Shown here: in pieces, positions 34,013 through 41,371 of the stretch
Position numbering within the stretch: position 1 is the first letter of the stretch
How the letters are laid out: the number at the start of each line of letters is the position of its first letter
Origin: TOLSYN sp963849065
GTDB lineage: Bacteria; Acidobacteriota; Terriglobia; Terriglobales; Acidobacteriaceae
Assembly: GCA_963849065.1 (NCBI GenBank)
Contig: CAWKFM010000004.1
Location: 62,001-126,000 of the forward strand
Length of the DNA stretch: 64,000 bases
Direction of reading: 5' to 3'
Notes under the pieces: generated by a model
The model's input: the letters and a program-made list of their open reading frames with translations, nothing else
Told to the model about the DNA's origin: nothing
The model's database searches: none
Program-made: the position numbers and the translations under genes

Positions 34013-34165
34013 TTACCGCTTCGAGGTACCGCGGGCGGCTTTCTTGACCTTCTGTTTGGCCGAGCCGCGTTCGTGGGTGCGGGCAGCCTTGGGAGCGGCC
34101 TTTTTACGCGCGGCGCGCTTGGCGGCCTTGCGTTCTTCTTTGGGTAGAGCAGAGGTGTTGGGCAT
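34013..34165 (-). CDS. Small highly basic protein, 50 residues
   Basis: Starts MPNTSALPKEERKAAKRAAR and ends RGTSKR; about 40 percent Lys/Arg, the rest mostly Ala. It resembles basic tails of nucleic-acid-binding proteins but matches no family I can name. The ATG has AAAGGA about 8 bases upstream and a strong terminator follows, which supports a real gene. Possible ribosome- or DNA-associated role is inference from composition only. Confidence 0.7.
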   Translation of the reverse strand: MPNTSALPKEERKAAKRAARKKAAPKAARTHERGSAKQKVKKAARGTSKR

Positions 34166-34250
34166 TTTTCGTTTTCCTTTGCAAATCAAAATCAGCGCGT
34201 GAGCGCGGTTGGGCCGTGATGGCGGTGCCTTGCGAACTGATACGCGGCAC

Positions 34251-34303
34251 CGGCTTAGCGACGGGTACGGGCCAACAGATGGCCGTCCGGTCGCTGACGC
34301 CAG
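34251..34303. repeat. P2-framework element, alternative stem
   Basis: GACGGGTACGGGCCA-acaga-TGGCC then GTCCGGTCGCTGACGCC. Directly abuts the stop of the helicase gene. Closest relative of the copy inside the gene at 58443. Confidence 0.8.
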
Positions 34304-34304
34304 G

Positions 34305-36974
34305 TTAGGCCTTGACCAGCTGGGCGTATTTCTCGACCAGCTTCTTCAGGCCGAATCTATGAAATTGTACCGTAATCTTGGCGTCTTCCCCATCGCCTTC
34401 GCGATGATAGACCACTCCTTCGCCATATTTGGGGTGCTGCACGCGGTCACCCTTGCGCAATCCGCGGCCCGCCGGAGCCGCGCTGGCCACCGTCTCGGGA
34501 CGGGAAAACTTCTTGCCGCGCGAGGCAAAAAAGTCCGCTATGTTGTCGATCGAGTTGTAGGCCTGGCCGCTGTAGGTGGTCTTGGGCGCGCTCTGGCGCG
34601 AGCGCCCCCCCCAGTTCGACGCCGTCGCCGACTGGTCCTCGTTCTCGTAATCGTAGTGAGCGGAGCCATATTCCTGGAAGCGCGGCGTGGAGCCCTTGAT
34701 CTTGCCCGGCGAGCCGGCGTCTTCGAGCAACTCGATGGGAATCTCTTCCAGAAATCGTGAGGGCGTCGAGGGCTCGGGCGTATCGGTGCCGTAGCGCCGG
34801 CGATAGTGGGCGCGGCTCAGGATCAGCGTATCCATGGCGCGGGTCATGCCCACATAGCAGAGGCGGCGCTCCTCTTCAATCTCGATGGGTGACAGCAGGG
34901 TGCGCGAGTGCGGAAACAGTCCCTCCTCCATGCCGACCAGGAAGACCAGAGGGAACTCCAGGCCCTTGGCGGCATGCAGCGTCATCAGCGTGATCTGCCG
35001 CGCTTCGTCGAACTGATCCACATCGCTGACCAGCGCGGCGTGATCGAGAAAGTCGCTGATGCTCTCGCCACGGTCGCGCGAATCCATGGCGGCGTTCACC
35101 AGCTCGCGCAGGTTCTCAATGCGCGCCTGCGCATCGGGCGAGTCCTCGGCCTCCAGCAGCTGAATGTACTTGGTGCGGTCGATGAGGAACTTGAGCAGCT
35201 CGGCGGTGGAAACTTTTTGCGCGGGATGGGTTTCGGACGACGCATCGAGAGACGCTTCGGAGGTCGCGTCGCCCGAATCCTCCGCTGCCGCACCCGATTC
35301 CTCTTCCATCGCCTCCGGAGAAAAATCGGGAACGTCGAAGTCGGCCCCGGAGTCAGACGCCAATTCCGGCGCATCGCCGAACTGGTTTACGTCGAAACTG
35401 TCGTCGGCATCGCCGAAGTCGAAGCCGTGCTGCGCATCGAGATCAGTTTCCTGCTCTGGAGCCACAAGACCGGCTGACGATGAAGCGGATTCCTGCTCAG
35501 CGGCGGCGGCATTCGTGCGTTCGGCCACATCAACAAACACCAGTGCCCGCGCTTCGCGGATCAGGTCGCGGAAGGCGGCCAGTGCTGCAGTCGCGCGGGC
35601 AGGCAGCAGCTTTCGCTCCACCACCTCCTGCAGCGCGCCCCACAACGAAAGGTTGGTCTCCAGCGCCACCCGCTCCACGGTCTCCATGGTGGTTTTGCCA
35701 ATGCCGCGCACCGGAGTGTTCACCACCCGCATCAGCGCCACCGAATCGTCGGGATTCAGGATGAGCTTGAGGTAGCTGATCATGTCCTTGATTTCAGCGC
35801 GCTCGTAAAAGCTGAAGCCTCCCACCACGTTGTAGTTCAGGCCATAGCGGCGCAGCGCCTCTTCCAGCAGGCGCGATTGCGAATTGGTGCGGTAGAGAAT
35901 CGCGGCCTTATTTTCCAAGCCCTCGCGCGCCCGCGACTGCGCCCAGCGAGAGATGAAGTCGGCGGCAAACAGCGCTTCGTTTTCGCCGTCGGGCGCGTCG
36001 TAAAACCCAATCTTGCTGCCGCCCTCGCGCGCCGTCCACAGATTTTTTCCCTTGCGCTGCAAGTTGTTGCCCACCACGGCCGAGGCGGCCTGCAGAATGG
36101 GCTGCGTCGAGCGGTAGTTCTGCTCCAAGCGAATGATCTTCGCCTCGGGAAAATTCTTCTCGAAGTCGAGGATGTTGTTAATGTCGGCGCCGCGCCAGGA
36201 ATAAATCGACTGGTCCTCGTCGCCCACTGCACAGAGGTTGTGATGCGTGGCCGCCAGCGCGCACATAATCTCGTACTGCGGACGGTTGGTGTCCTGGTAC
36301 TCATCCACCAGCATGTACTGGAAGCGGCGCTGATATTTTTCGCGCGTGGCCGCGTCGCCCTTCAGCAGGCGCACGCTCTCCAGCAGCAGGTCGTCGAAGT
36401 CCAGCGCGTTGGCCTTGAGCAGCTCGTCTTTATAAATTTTGTAGATGTGCGCAATGCGCTCCATCTTGGGCTCGGCCGAGTTCAGATACATCTCCTGCGG
36501 GTCCTGCATGTGGTTCTTCGCCGACGAAATAAGCCCGAGCACGCTGCGCGGCGTCAGCTTTTTGTCGTCGATGCCCAGCCGCTTGATGGCCTGTTTGACC
36601 ACCTGCTGCTGATCGCTCTCGTCGTAGATGACGAAGTCGCGCGTGTAGCCCTTGCCGTTGATCTGCAGCGCATTGATATCGCGCCGCAACATGCGCACGC
36701 AGAAGGAGTGGAAGGTGCTGATGGCGGGCTTGGCCAGCGAGTGCTGTCCGATGAGTTGCTGCACCCGCTCTGCCATCTCAGCGGCGGCCTTGTTGGTAAA
36801 CGTGACGGCCAGAATGCGGTCGGCGGGCACGTTCTCATGCTGCACCAGGTAGGCGATGCGATAGGTGATAACCCGCGTCTTTCCCGAGCCCGCTCCGGCC
36901 AGAATAAGCAGCGGCCCGCGCACGGTTTCCACCGCCTCACGCTGCTGCGGATTGAGTTTGGAGAGAAAGTCCAT
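34305..36974 (-). CDS. UvrD/PcrA-family superfamily 1A DNA helicase
   Basis: 889 residues, a 3'-5' helicase for repair. Walker A is GAGSGKTRV (about 31-39), motif II DEYQDTN, motif III GDEDQSIYSWRGAD, motif IV LEQNYRS, motif V/VI TLHAAKGLEFP and EERRLCYVGMTRA. An acidic, Ser/Ala-rich insertion (about residues 485-590) is poorly conserved and explains the length beyond the usual ~720. A C-terminal domain has GDRVQHPKYGEGVV, typical of PcrA. Probably monocistronic. Confidence 0.93.
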   Translation of the reverse strand: MDFLSKLNPQQREAVETVRGPLLILAGAGSGKTRVITYRIAYLVQHENVPADRILAVTFTNKAAAEMAERVQQLIGQHSLAKPAISTFHSFCVRMLRRDINALQINGKGYTRDFVIYDESDQQQVVKQAIKRLGIDDKKLTPRSVLGLISSAKNHMQDPQEMYLNSAEPKMERIAHIYKIYKDELLKANALDFDDLLLESVRLLKGDAATREKYQRRFQYMLVDEYQDTNRPQYEIMCALAATHHNLCAVGDEDQSIYSWRGADINNILDFEKNFPEAKIIRLEQNYRSTQPILQAASAVVGNNLQRKGKNLWTAREGGSKIGFYDAPDGENEALFAADFISRWAQSRAREGLENKAAILYRTNSQSRLLEEALRRYGLNYNVVGGFSFYERAEIKDMISYLKLILNPDDSVALMRVVNTPVRGIGKTTMETVERVALETNLSLWGALQEVVERKLLPARATAALAAFRDLIREARALVFVDVAERTNAAAAEQESASSSAGLVAPEQETDLDAQHGFDFGDADDSFDVNQFGDAPELASDSGADFDVPDFSPEAMEEESGAAAEDSGDATSEASLDASSETHPAQKVSTAELLKFLIDRTKYIQLLEAEDSPDAQARIENLRELVNAAMDSRDRGESISDFLDHAALVSDVDQFDEARQITLMTLHAAKGLEFPLVFLVGMEEGLFPHSRTLLSPIEIEEERRLCYVGMTRAMDTLILSRAHYRRRYGTDTPEPSTPSRFLEEIPIELLEDAGSPGKIKGSTPRFQEYGSAHYDYENEDQSATASNWGGRSRQSAPKTTYSGQAYNSIDNIADFFASRGKKFSRPETVASAAPAGRGLRKGDRVQHPKYGEGVVYHREGDGEDAKITVQFHRFGLKKLVEKYAQLVKA

Positions 36975-37051
36975 CGAAGAAATGCGCCCGCCGGGTCTAG
37001 GAAAAGAGTATCAGGAAACCGGCCCGGCTCACGCTTGACCGAACAAGCCCG

Positions 37052-37489
37052 CTACTTTTCCTTCGGCGGATGATTTTCGATATCGAACTGCAGCCCGTCG
37101 CTGGAGTGGCGGCCGGAGTGGCAGCTCTCGCAGGGGCACCAGTCGCGCAGGTATCTCCACGAGAAGATTCCGTGCTTGTGGCCGTCGTTCCAGTCGAAGC
37201 GGATGGCGTAGTTGCCCACCTGCGCGACCTCGTCGGGACGGATCGCCGGTTTGAACATCTGCAGGCCGCCGGTGGGAGCAGCCGGAGCGGGCTCGTCGGG
37301 CTGGCGATGGCTCTTTTCGCGCTCGTCGTTGCAGTGCGCGCAGGGGCAGGCGTCGCGCAGATAGGCAAAGGTGTAGCTGCTCTGGTGGCCATCCTTCCAG
37401 AGGATCTCCATGCTGTTGCCGCTGGTCTTGTGAACCTTGATGGAGGCGGGCTCGACGGCGTTCTGGGTGGCCTTCAACGCTTCATTCAT
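37052..37489 (-). CDS. DUF971-containing protein
   Basis: 145 residues. Two DUF971 repeats (about 15-60 and 80-135), each with the pattern LRDACPCAHC and LRDWCPCESC; the domain is the N-terminal module of gamma-butyrobetaine hydroxylases and is linked to iron-sulfur biology in several species. The paired CPCxxC motifs suggest metal binding. The ATG at 37489 gives MNEALKATQ. Divergent from the membrane protein at 37527. Confidence 0.8.
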   Translation of the reverse strand: MNEALKATQNAVEPASIKVHKTSGNSMEILWKDGHQSSYTFAYLRDACPCAHCNDEREKSHRQPDEPAPAAPTGGLQMFKPAIRPDEVAQVGNYAIRFDWNDGHKHGIFSWRYLRDWCPCESCHSGRHSSDGLQFDIENHPPKEK

Positions 37490-37526
37490 GACGCTAGTGT
37501 AGTCTATCTTTCGGCTGGATACTTCC

Positions 37527-37883
37527 TTGGAAACGCGCTCGAAACTCTTGCCTATTCTGGTGGCGATCAAGCTGCTGCATACGGCGATATGGATGTTTGT
37601 CGCCGGATGCATCGTGGCAATTCCCGTTGCGGCTACGTCTCGTCAGCTCCACCGCGCAAGCGTTTTGACCGGCTTGGTTCTGCTGGAGTGCGCGGGGCTG
37701 GCGTTTAACCGGGGCCGTTGCCCATTGACGGATCTGGCTGGCCGCTACACGGAGGAGCGGGCGGATAATTTCGACATCTATCTGCCGCTCTGGCTGGCCC
37801 GGCACAACAAGACGATCTTCGGTACCCTCTTCGCCATTGGCGGGCTGTTCCTGCTCCGGCAATGGATGGCTTCCGGGCGGTAA
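37527..37883 (+). CDS. Small three-segment membrane protein
   Basis: 118 residues with hydrophobic segments at about 10-32, 42-60 and 93-112. A conserved-looking segment FNRGRCPLTDLAGRYTEERA and NFDIYLPLWLARHNKTIFGT lies between segments two and three. It is probably a member of a small membrane DUF; I do not name it. The start is a TTG; an internal GTG (37560) is an alternative. Divergent from the DUF971 gene by 37 bases. Confidence 0.65.
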   Translation: METRSKLLPILVAIKLLHTAIWMFVAGCIVAIPVAATSRQLHRASVLTGLVLLECAGLAFNRGRCPLTDLAGRYTEERADNFDIYLPLWLARHNKTIFGTLFAIGGLFLLRQWMASGR

Positions 37884-38106
37884 ACCGGCTGATTCGCAGC
37901 CGGGTTTGATAGAGACGTTGCTGAAATCCACAGCCTCCTGTAGAATCTTATTTTGGCGACCAGCCTCAGTTTGTTCATTTCAAGGTTCCGCGCGTTTCTT
38001 TCCTGGGTAACCAGCCAATCGCTGCACTCCCAATGTTGCTCCGGTCCCGATGGATCGCAGTGCAGCGCTCGAAAGCCCAAGCGGTTCCACAATTTTGGAG
38101 TTCGAC

Positions 38107-38301
38107 ATGTCTCAAGTATGTGGTGTCTGCGGCAAAGGCCCGCAGTTCGGCAATAACGTTTCGCACGCCAACAACAAAACCCGCCGCCGCTGGAATGTTA
38201 ACCTGCATCCGGTGAAGGCCAAGGTCGAGGGCACCACCAACACCAAGAAGGTGCGTGTCTGCTCCAGCTGTTTGCGCAGCGGCAAAGTTACCAAGGGTTA
38301 G
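38107..38301 (+). CDS. rpmB: 50S ribosomal protein L28, zinc-binding form
   Basis: 64 residues. N-terminal CGVCGKGP and later CSSC supply four cysteines, so this is the zinc-ribbon (C+) version. Family segments NNVSHANNKTRRRW and VRVCSSCLRSGKV are complete. The ATG at 38107 starts MSQVCGVCG. A terminator follows at 38389. Confidence 0.95.
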   Translation: MSQVCGVCGKGPQFGNNVSHANNKTRRRWNVNLHPVKAKVEGTTNTKKVRVCSSCLRSGKVTKG

Positions 38302-38388
38302 AACCAGGGTTAACCACCCGCATTTCGGGTTGGGCAGAGCACCCGCCAAAACGGTATTGCTCGGCACCAAGCCCTCAGAAACGTGCAC

Positions 38389-38417
38389 AGGCCTCCGCCG
38401 CCGCGGGGGCCTTTTGC
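38389..38417 (+). terminator. Likely terminator between rpmB and the MATE gene
   Basis: AGGCCTCC-gccgccgc-GGGGGCCT type hairpin followed by TTTTGCT. It ends 35 bases before the MATE start. Confidence 0.6.
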
Positions 38418-38451
38418 TGCGCTCGTAGAATGGATCGTAGACAACGACGCG

Positions 38452-39849
38452 ATGAACGCCCCGCACCCAATCCGGTCGCAGCCCATCCGCCTGCACCGCA
38501 TCAGCCTCAAACAGCTCCATCGCGAGATGCCCAGCCTGCTGCGCCTGGCCGTGCCCATCGTGCTGGGCGAGGTGGGATGGATGTCCATGAACTTCGTGGA
38601 CGTGGCCATGATCGGCCGCGTGGGGCCCACGGCGCTGGCGGCGGTCAGCCTGGGCTCGGCCGTCTTCATCGTCTTCGCCATCGTCTGCGAAGGCATGATG
38701 ATGGGCAGCGACGCCATGGTTTCGCAGGACTTCGGCGCCGGGCGCATCGAGGAGTGCTACCGCACCCTGTGGGCGGGCTTGCAACTGGCGCTGCCGCTGG
38801 GCGTGCTTTGCGCGCTGCTGGTGGCCTCCAGTGCGCGGTTGTTGTCGCCGATGGGCATCGCTCCGCAGATCGTGCGCCAGGCCATCCCCTTTCTCTACGC
38901 CATGGCCTGCGGACTCCCCGCCCAGATCCTCTTCGTCGCCATGCGCGTCTTTCTGCAGGGGACGCACCGCGTGCGCGTGGTGGCCTTCGCCATGGTCTCG
39001 GCCAACCTGGTCAACCTGGCTGGCAACTACGCGCTCATTTACGGACACTGGGGCCTGCCCGCCCTTGGCGCCACCGGCTCGGGCCTGTCCACGGCTCTGG
39101 CGCGCACCTACATGATGTGCGTCCTGCTGGGCTACCTGGTCTGGTTCAACCGCCGCGAGCACCTGCACCTGGGGCAATATGCGCGCCGCTTCTACCTCGA
39201 CCGCATGGCGGCCATTGTGCGCCGGGGCGCACCGGCAGCGGCGCAGATCGCGCTCGAGGTGGGCGTGTTTTCCGCCGCCACGCTGGTGGCCGGGCGGCTG
39301 GGCGCAGTGGCCGTCAGCGGACACCAGATCGCGCTCATCCTGATCTCGCTCACCTTTATGGTGCCGCTGGGCGTGGCGCAGGCCACCTCGGTGCGCGTGG
39401 GCAACGCCATCGGACGCCGCGACGCCGAAGCCGCCGCGGTCAGCGGATGGAGCGGCATCGCTCTCAGCGCCAGCTTCATGAGCTGCTCGGCCCTGGTGCT
39501 GTGGACGCTGCCGCTGCCCATCGTGCACATCTTTACCTACGATCCGCAGGTCGTGCAGGTGGCGCTCCGCCTGCTGGCCATCGCCGCAGTCTTCCAATTT
39601 TTTGACGGCGTGCAGGTGACGGCCATCGGCGCGCTGCGCGGCTCCGGCAACACCCGCATTGCGATGATTACGGACTTCGTCGGCTGGTGGCTGGTCGGCC
39701 TGCCGCTGGGCGCATGGCTCTGCTTCACCCGCGACTGGGGAGTGCGCGGCCTCTGGTTCGGCCTCAGCACCGGACTGATCAGCATCGGCTGCGTGCTCGC
39801 CGTGGCCTGGCGCCGCAGAGTGGAGTCGTTGCGAAGAGAGTTGCAGTAG
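38452..39849 (+). CDS. MATE-family multidrug/cation exporter
   Basis: 465 residues, 12 predicted membrane segments in two similar halves. Typical segments are LAVPIVLGEVGWMSMNFVDV at the N-terminus and the second-half repeat RRGAPAAAQIALEVGVFSA. Exports drugs or toxic metabolites against H+ or Na+. The ATG at 38452 (MNAPHPIRS) was chosen at the point where homology begins. The product may work alone; the neighbours are unrelated. Confidence 0.9.
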   Translation: MNAPHPIRSQPIRLHRISLKQLHREMPSLLRLAVPIVLGEVGWMSMNFVDVAMIGRVGPTALAAVSLGSAVFIVFAIVCEGMMMGSDAMVSQDFGAGRIEECYRTLWAGLQLALPLGVLCALLVASSARLLSPMGIAPQIVRQAIPFLYAMACGLPAQILFVAMRVFLQGTHRVRVVAFAMVSANLVNLAGNYALIYGHWGLPALGATGSGLSTALARTYMMCVLLGYLVWFNRREHLHLGQYARRFYLDRMAAIVRRGAPAAAQIALEVGVFSAATLVAGRLGAVAVSGHQIALILISLTFMVPLGVAQATSVRVGNAIGRRDAEAAAVSGWSGIALSASFMSCSALVLWTLPLPIVHIFTYDPQVVQVALRLLAIAAVFQFFDGVQVTAIGALRGSGNTRIAMITDFVGWWLVGLPLGAWLCFTRDWGVRGLWFGLSTGLISIGCVLAVAWRRRVESLRRELQ

Positions 39850-39884
39850 GCACCTGCCCCATTCACTCCAACCGACGGACCGAG

Positions 39885-39920
39885 GGTGCCCCATATCTGC
39901 CGCAGTTAGCAGATGTGGGA
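39885..39920. repeat. Palindromic element P1 (ATCTGC stem)
   Basis: GGTGCCCCATATCTGC - CGCAGTTA - GCAGATGTGGG. Next to the frameshifted acetyltransferase. Confidence 0.9.
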
Positions 39921-39930
39921 GCCTCCACAT

Positions 39931-40393
39931 CTAGCGCAGCCGCAACTCCACGTAGCAAACCCCCGGCTGCGGATTGCAGTAATACGCCGGAATCTCATAG
40001 AAGCCGAGCGAGCGGTACAGCCGGATGGCATCCTCCATCCGATTCCGCAACGTGTCCAGCCGCATCAATTCGTAACCGACACTCTTGGCATTCGCAATGA
40101 GATGCTCGGCGAGCATGGAGCCCAGCTGTCGTCCGCGAAACTGCGGCCGCACGTAAAGGCGCTTCATCTCGCAGACGCCCGGCTCCAGCGGGCATGCCTT
40201 CACAACGGGCAAGCGGAAGCCGTCCCGCCGGCGAAGCGTACTTTCCGGGCAGAGTCGCCAACTCCTCATCGAAGCCCTGAAAACCAAGCGAGAATCCGAG
40301 CCACGCAGCGTACTCCCGAAAGAGTTCTCCCGCCGCTGCCAGGTCATCCGGCGACTCCGCCATGCCGATGGTGATTGGCTCAGCCAAACTCAT
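39931..40393 (-). pseudogene. Frameshifted GNAT acetyltransferase
   Basis: The N-terminal part (ATG at 40393, MSLAEPITIGMAESPDDLAA then GELFREYAAWLGFSLGFQGF) and the C-terminal part (EMKRLYVRPQFRGRQLGSML, DAIRLYRSLGFYEIPAYYCN) lie in different frames. The usual stretch between them seems partly deleted near 40185-40230. The V/IRPQFRGRQLG motif is the acetyl-CoA binding loop. Pseudogene or sequencing error. Confidence 0.7.
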
Positions 40394-40406
40394 TGCGATA
40401 TTTCGC

Positions 40407-40446
40407 GGGTGGCCCATTCAAGCCTTCCTTTGGCTTGAGTGGGGCT
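40407..40446. repeat. Palindromic element P1 (CAAGCC stem)
   Basis: GGTGGCCCATTCAAGCC - TTCCTTT - GGCTTGAGTGGGGC. Between the acetyltransferase start and ridA. Confidence 0.9.
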
Positions 40447-40466
40447 GTTGCTGCGGTGCGTTCGCG

Positions 40467-40847
40467 TCACTCCGCCAGCGCAATCGCGTCGATCTCCACG
40501 AGCACATCCTTGGGCAGGCGTGCGACCTCGACGGTGGCGCGTGCGGGCGCGTTGGTAGGAAAGAATAGTGCGTAGGCATCGTTCATGGCGGTGAACTCGC
40601 TCATGTCCTTGAGGTACACAGTGGTGCGAACCACCTTGTCGAGCGCGCTGCCGGCGGCGCTCAAAATCTCCTCCAGGTTGTCGAGCACCTGCGCGGTCTG
40701 CTGGCCCACCCCGCCTTCCACAATCTGTCCCGTCGCCGGATCCAGCGGAATCTGCCCGCTGACAAAGACAAAGCCGTTGGCGCGGATGGCCTGCGAATAC
40801 GGGCCGATAGCCTGCGGTGCATTGGGCGTAGCGATCACTTCGCGCAT
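40467..40847 (-). CDS. ridA: RidA-family enamine/imine deaminase
   Basis: 126 residues. Matches RidA/YjgF: PQAIGPYSQAI at the N-terminus, VSGQIPLDPATG, QTAQVLDNLEEILSAAG, the catalytic-site Arg in NAPARATVEVARLPKDVLVEI and a C-terminal Glu. Destroys reactive enamines formed by PLP enzymes such as threonine dehydratase. Monocistronic. Confidence 0.94.
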   Translation of the reverse strand: MREVIATPNAPQAIGPYSQAIRANGFVFVSGQIPLDPATGQIVEGGVGQQTAQVLDNLEEILSAAGSALDKVVRTTVYLKDMSEFTAMNDAYALFFPTNAPARATVEVARLPKDVLVEIDAIALAE

Positions 40848-40886
40848 GGGTTTTCTCCTCGTAATTACGCACCCAACATTCTAGCG

Positions 40887-41330
40887 TTACGGCTTGGTAG
40901 GCCGTAGCAGAAACAAATAGGCGGCGGCGATGGCGTACAGTGCGATTGGAATCGGCGGGGCCGTGCCCAGGATTTGCAGCCCAAAGCCGGTCAGTCCCAC
41001 GGCGGCGCACAGGCCCTGCACGATGAGGTTGCCGCGGCTCCAGCGCTTGAGCAGATCGGGGTTGCCCGGGTTGCGGCGGAGCTCCGCCAGCGCGGGCAGC
41101 ACCATGCTATTGCGCAGCGTGTAGGCCAGGCCAAGCAGCGTGGTGGCCGCAATCACCGGCACATAGATCCGGTTGCCGAGCACGTTGCGCACCCCGCGAA
41201 ACATCACCGTGCCGACGATGGCGCACGCCACCAGCATGCCCACCGCCGTGCGCAGGGAACGTTGCAAAGCGAGGTAGGCGGTTTCCACCAACTGCGTGTG
41301 GGACTGGGATTTCTGCGTGTAGCGGGACAT
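40887..41330 (-). CDS. Hypothetical membrane protein, 4 segments
   Basis: 147 residues. Hydrophobic segments at about 28-48, 55-75, 105-125 and 128-143, with no family I recognise. Its N-terminus MSRYTQKSQSHTQLVETAYL is soluble and charged. It lies downstream of the RSH gene by 42 bases on the same strand and may be co-transcribed. Function unknown. Confidence 0.55.
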   Translation of the reverse strand: MSRYTQKSQSHTQLVETAYLALQRSLRTAVGMLVACAIVGTVMFRGVRNVLGNRIYVPVIAATTLLGLAYTLRNSMVLPALAELRRNPGNPDLLKRWSRGNLIVQGLCAAVGLTGFGLQILGTAPPIPIALYAIAAAYLFLLRPTKP

Positions 41331-41371
41331 AATTGCCTGCCAATTAGCCGATCGGAAAGAAAGAGTCTGGT

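Noticed and set aside
37975..39930. 651-codon open frame on the minus strand opposite the MATE exporter
   Set aside because: It is the antisense shadow of a clear MATE gene in high-GC DNA; its translation is compositionally odd and matches no family.
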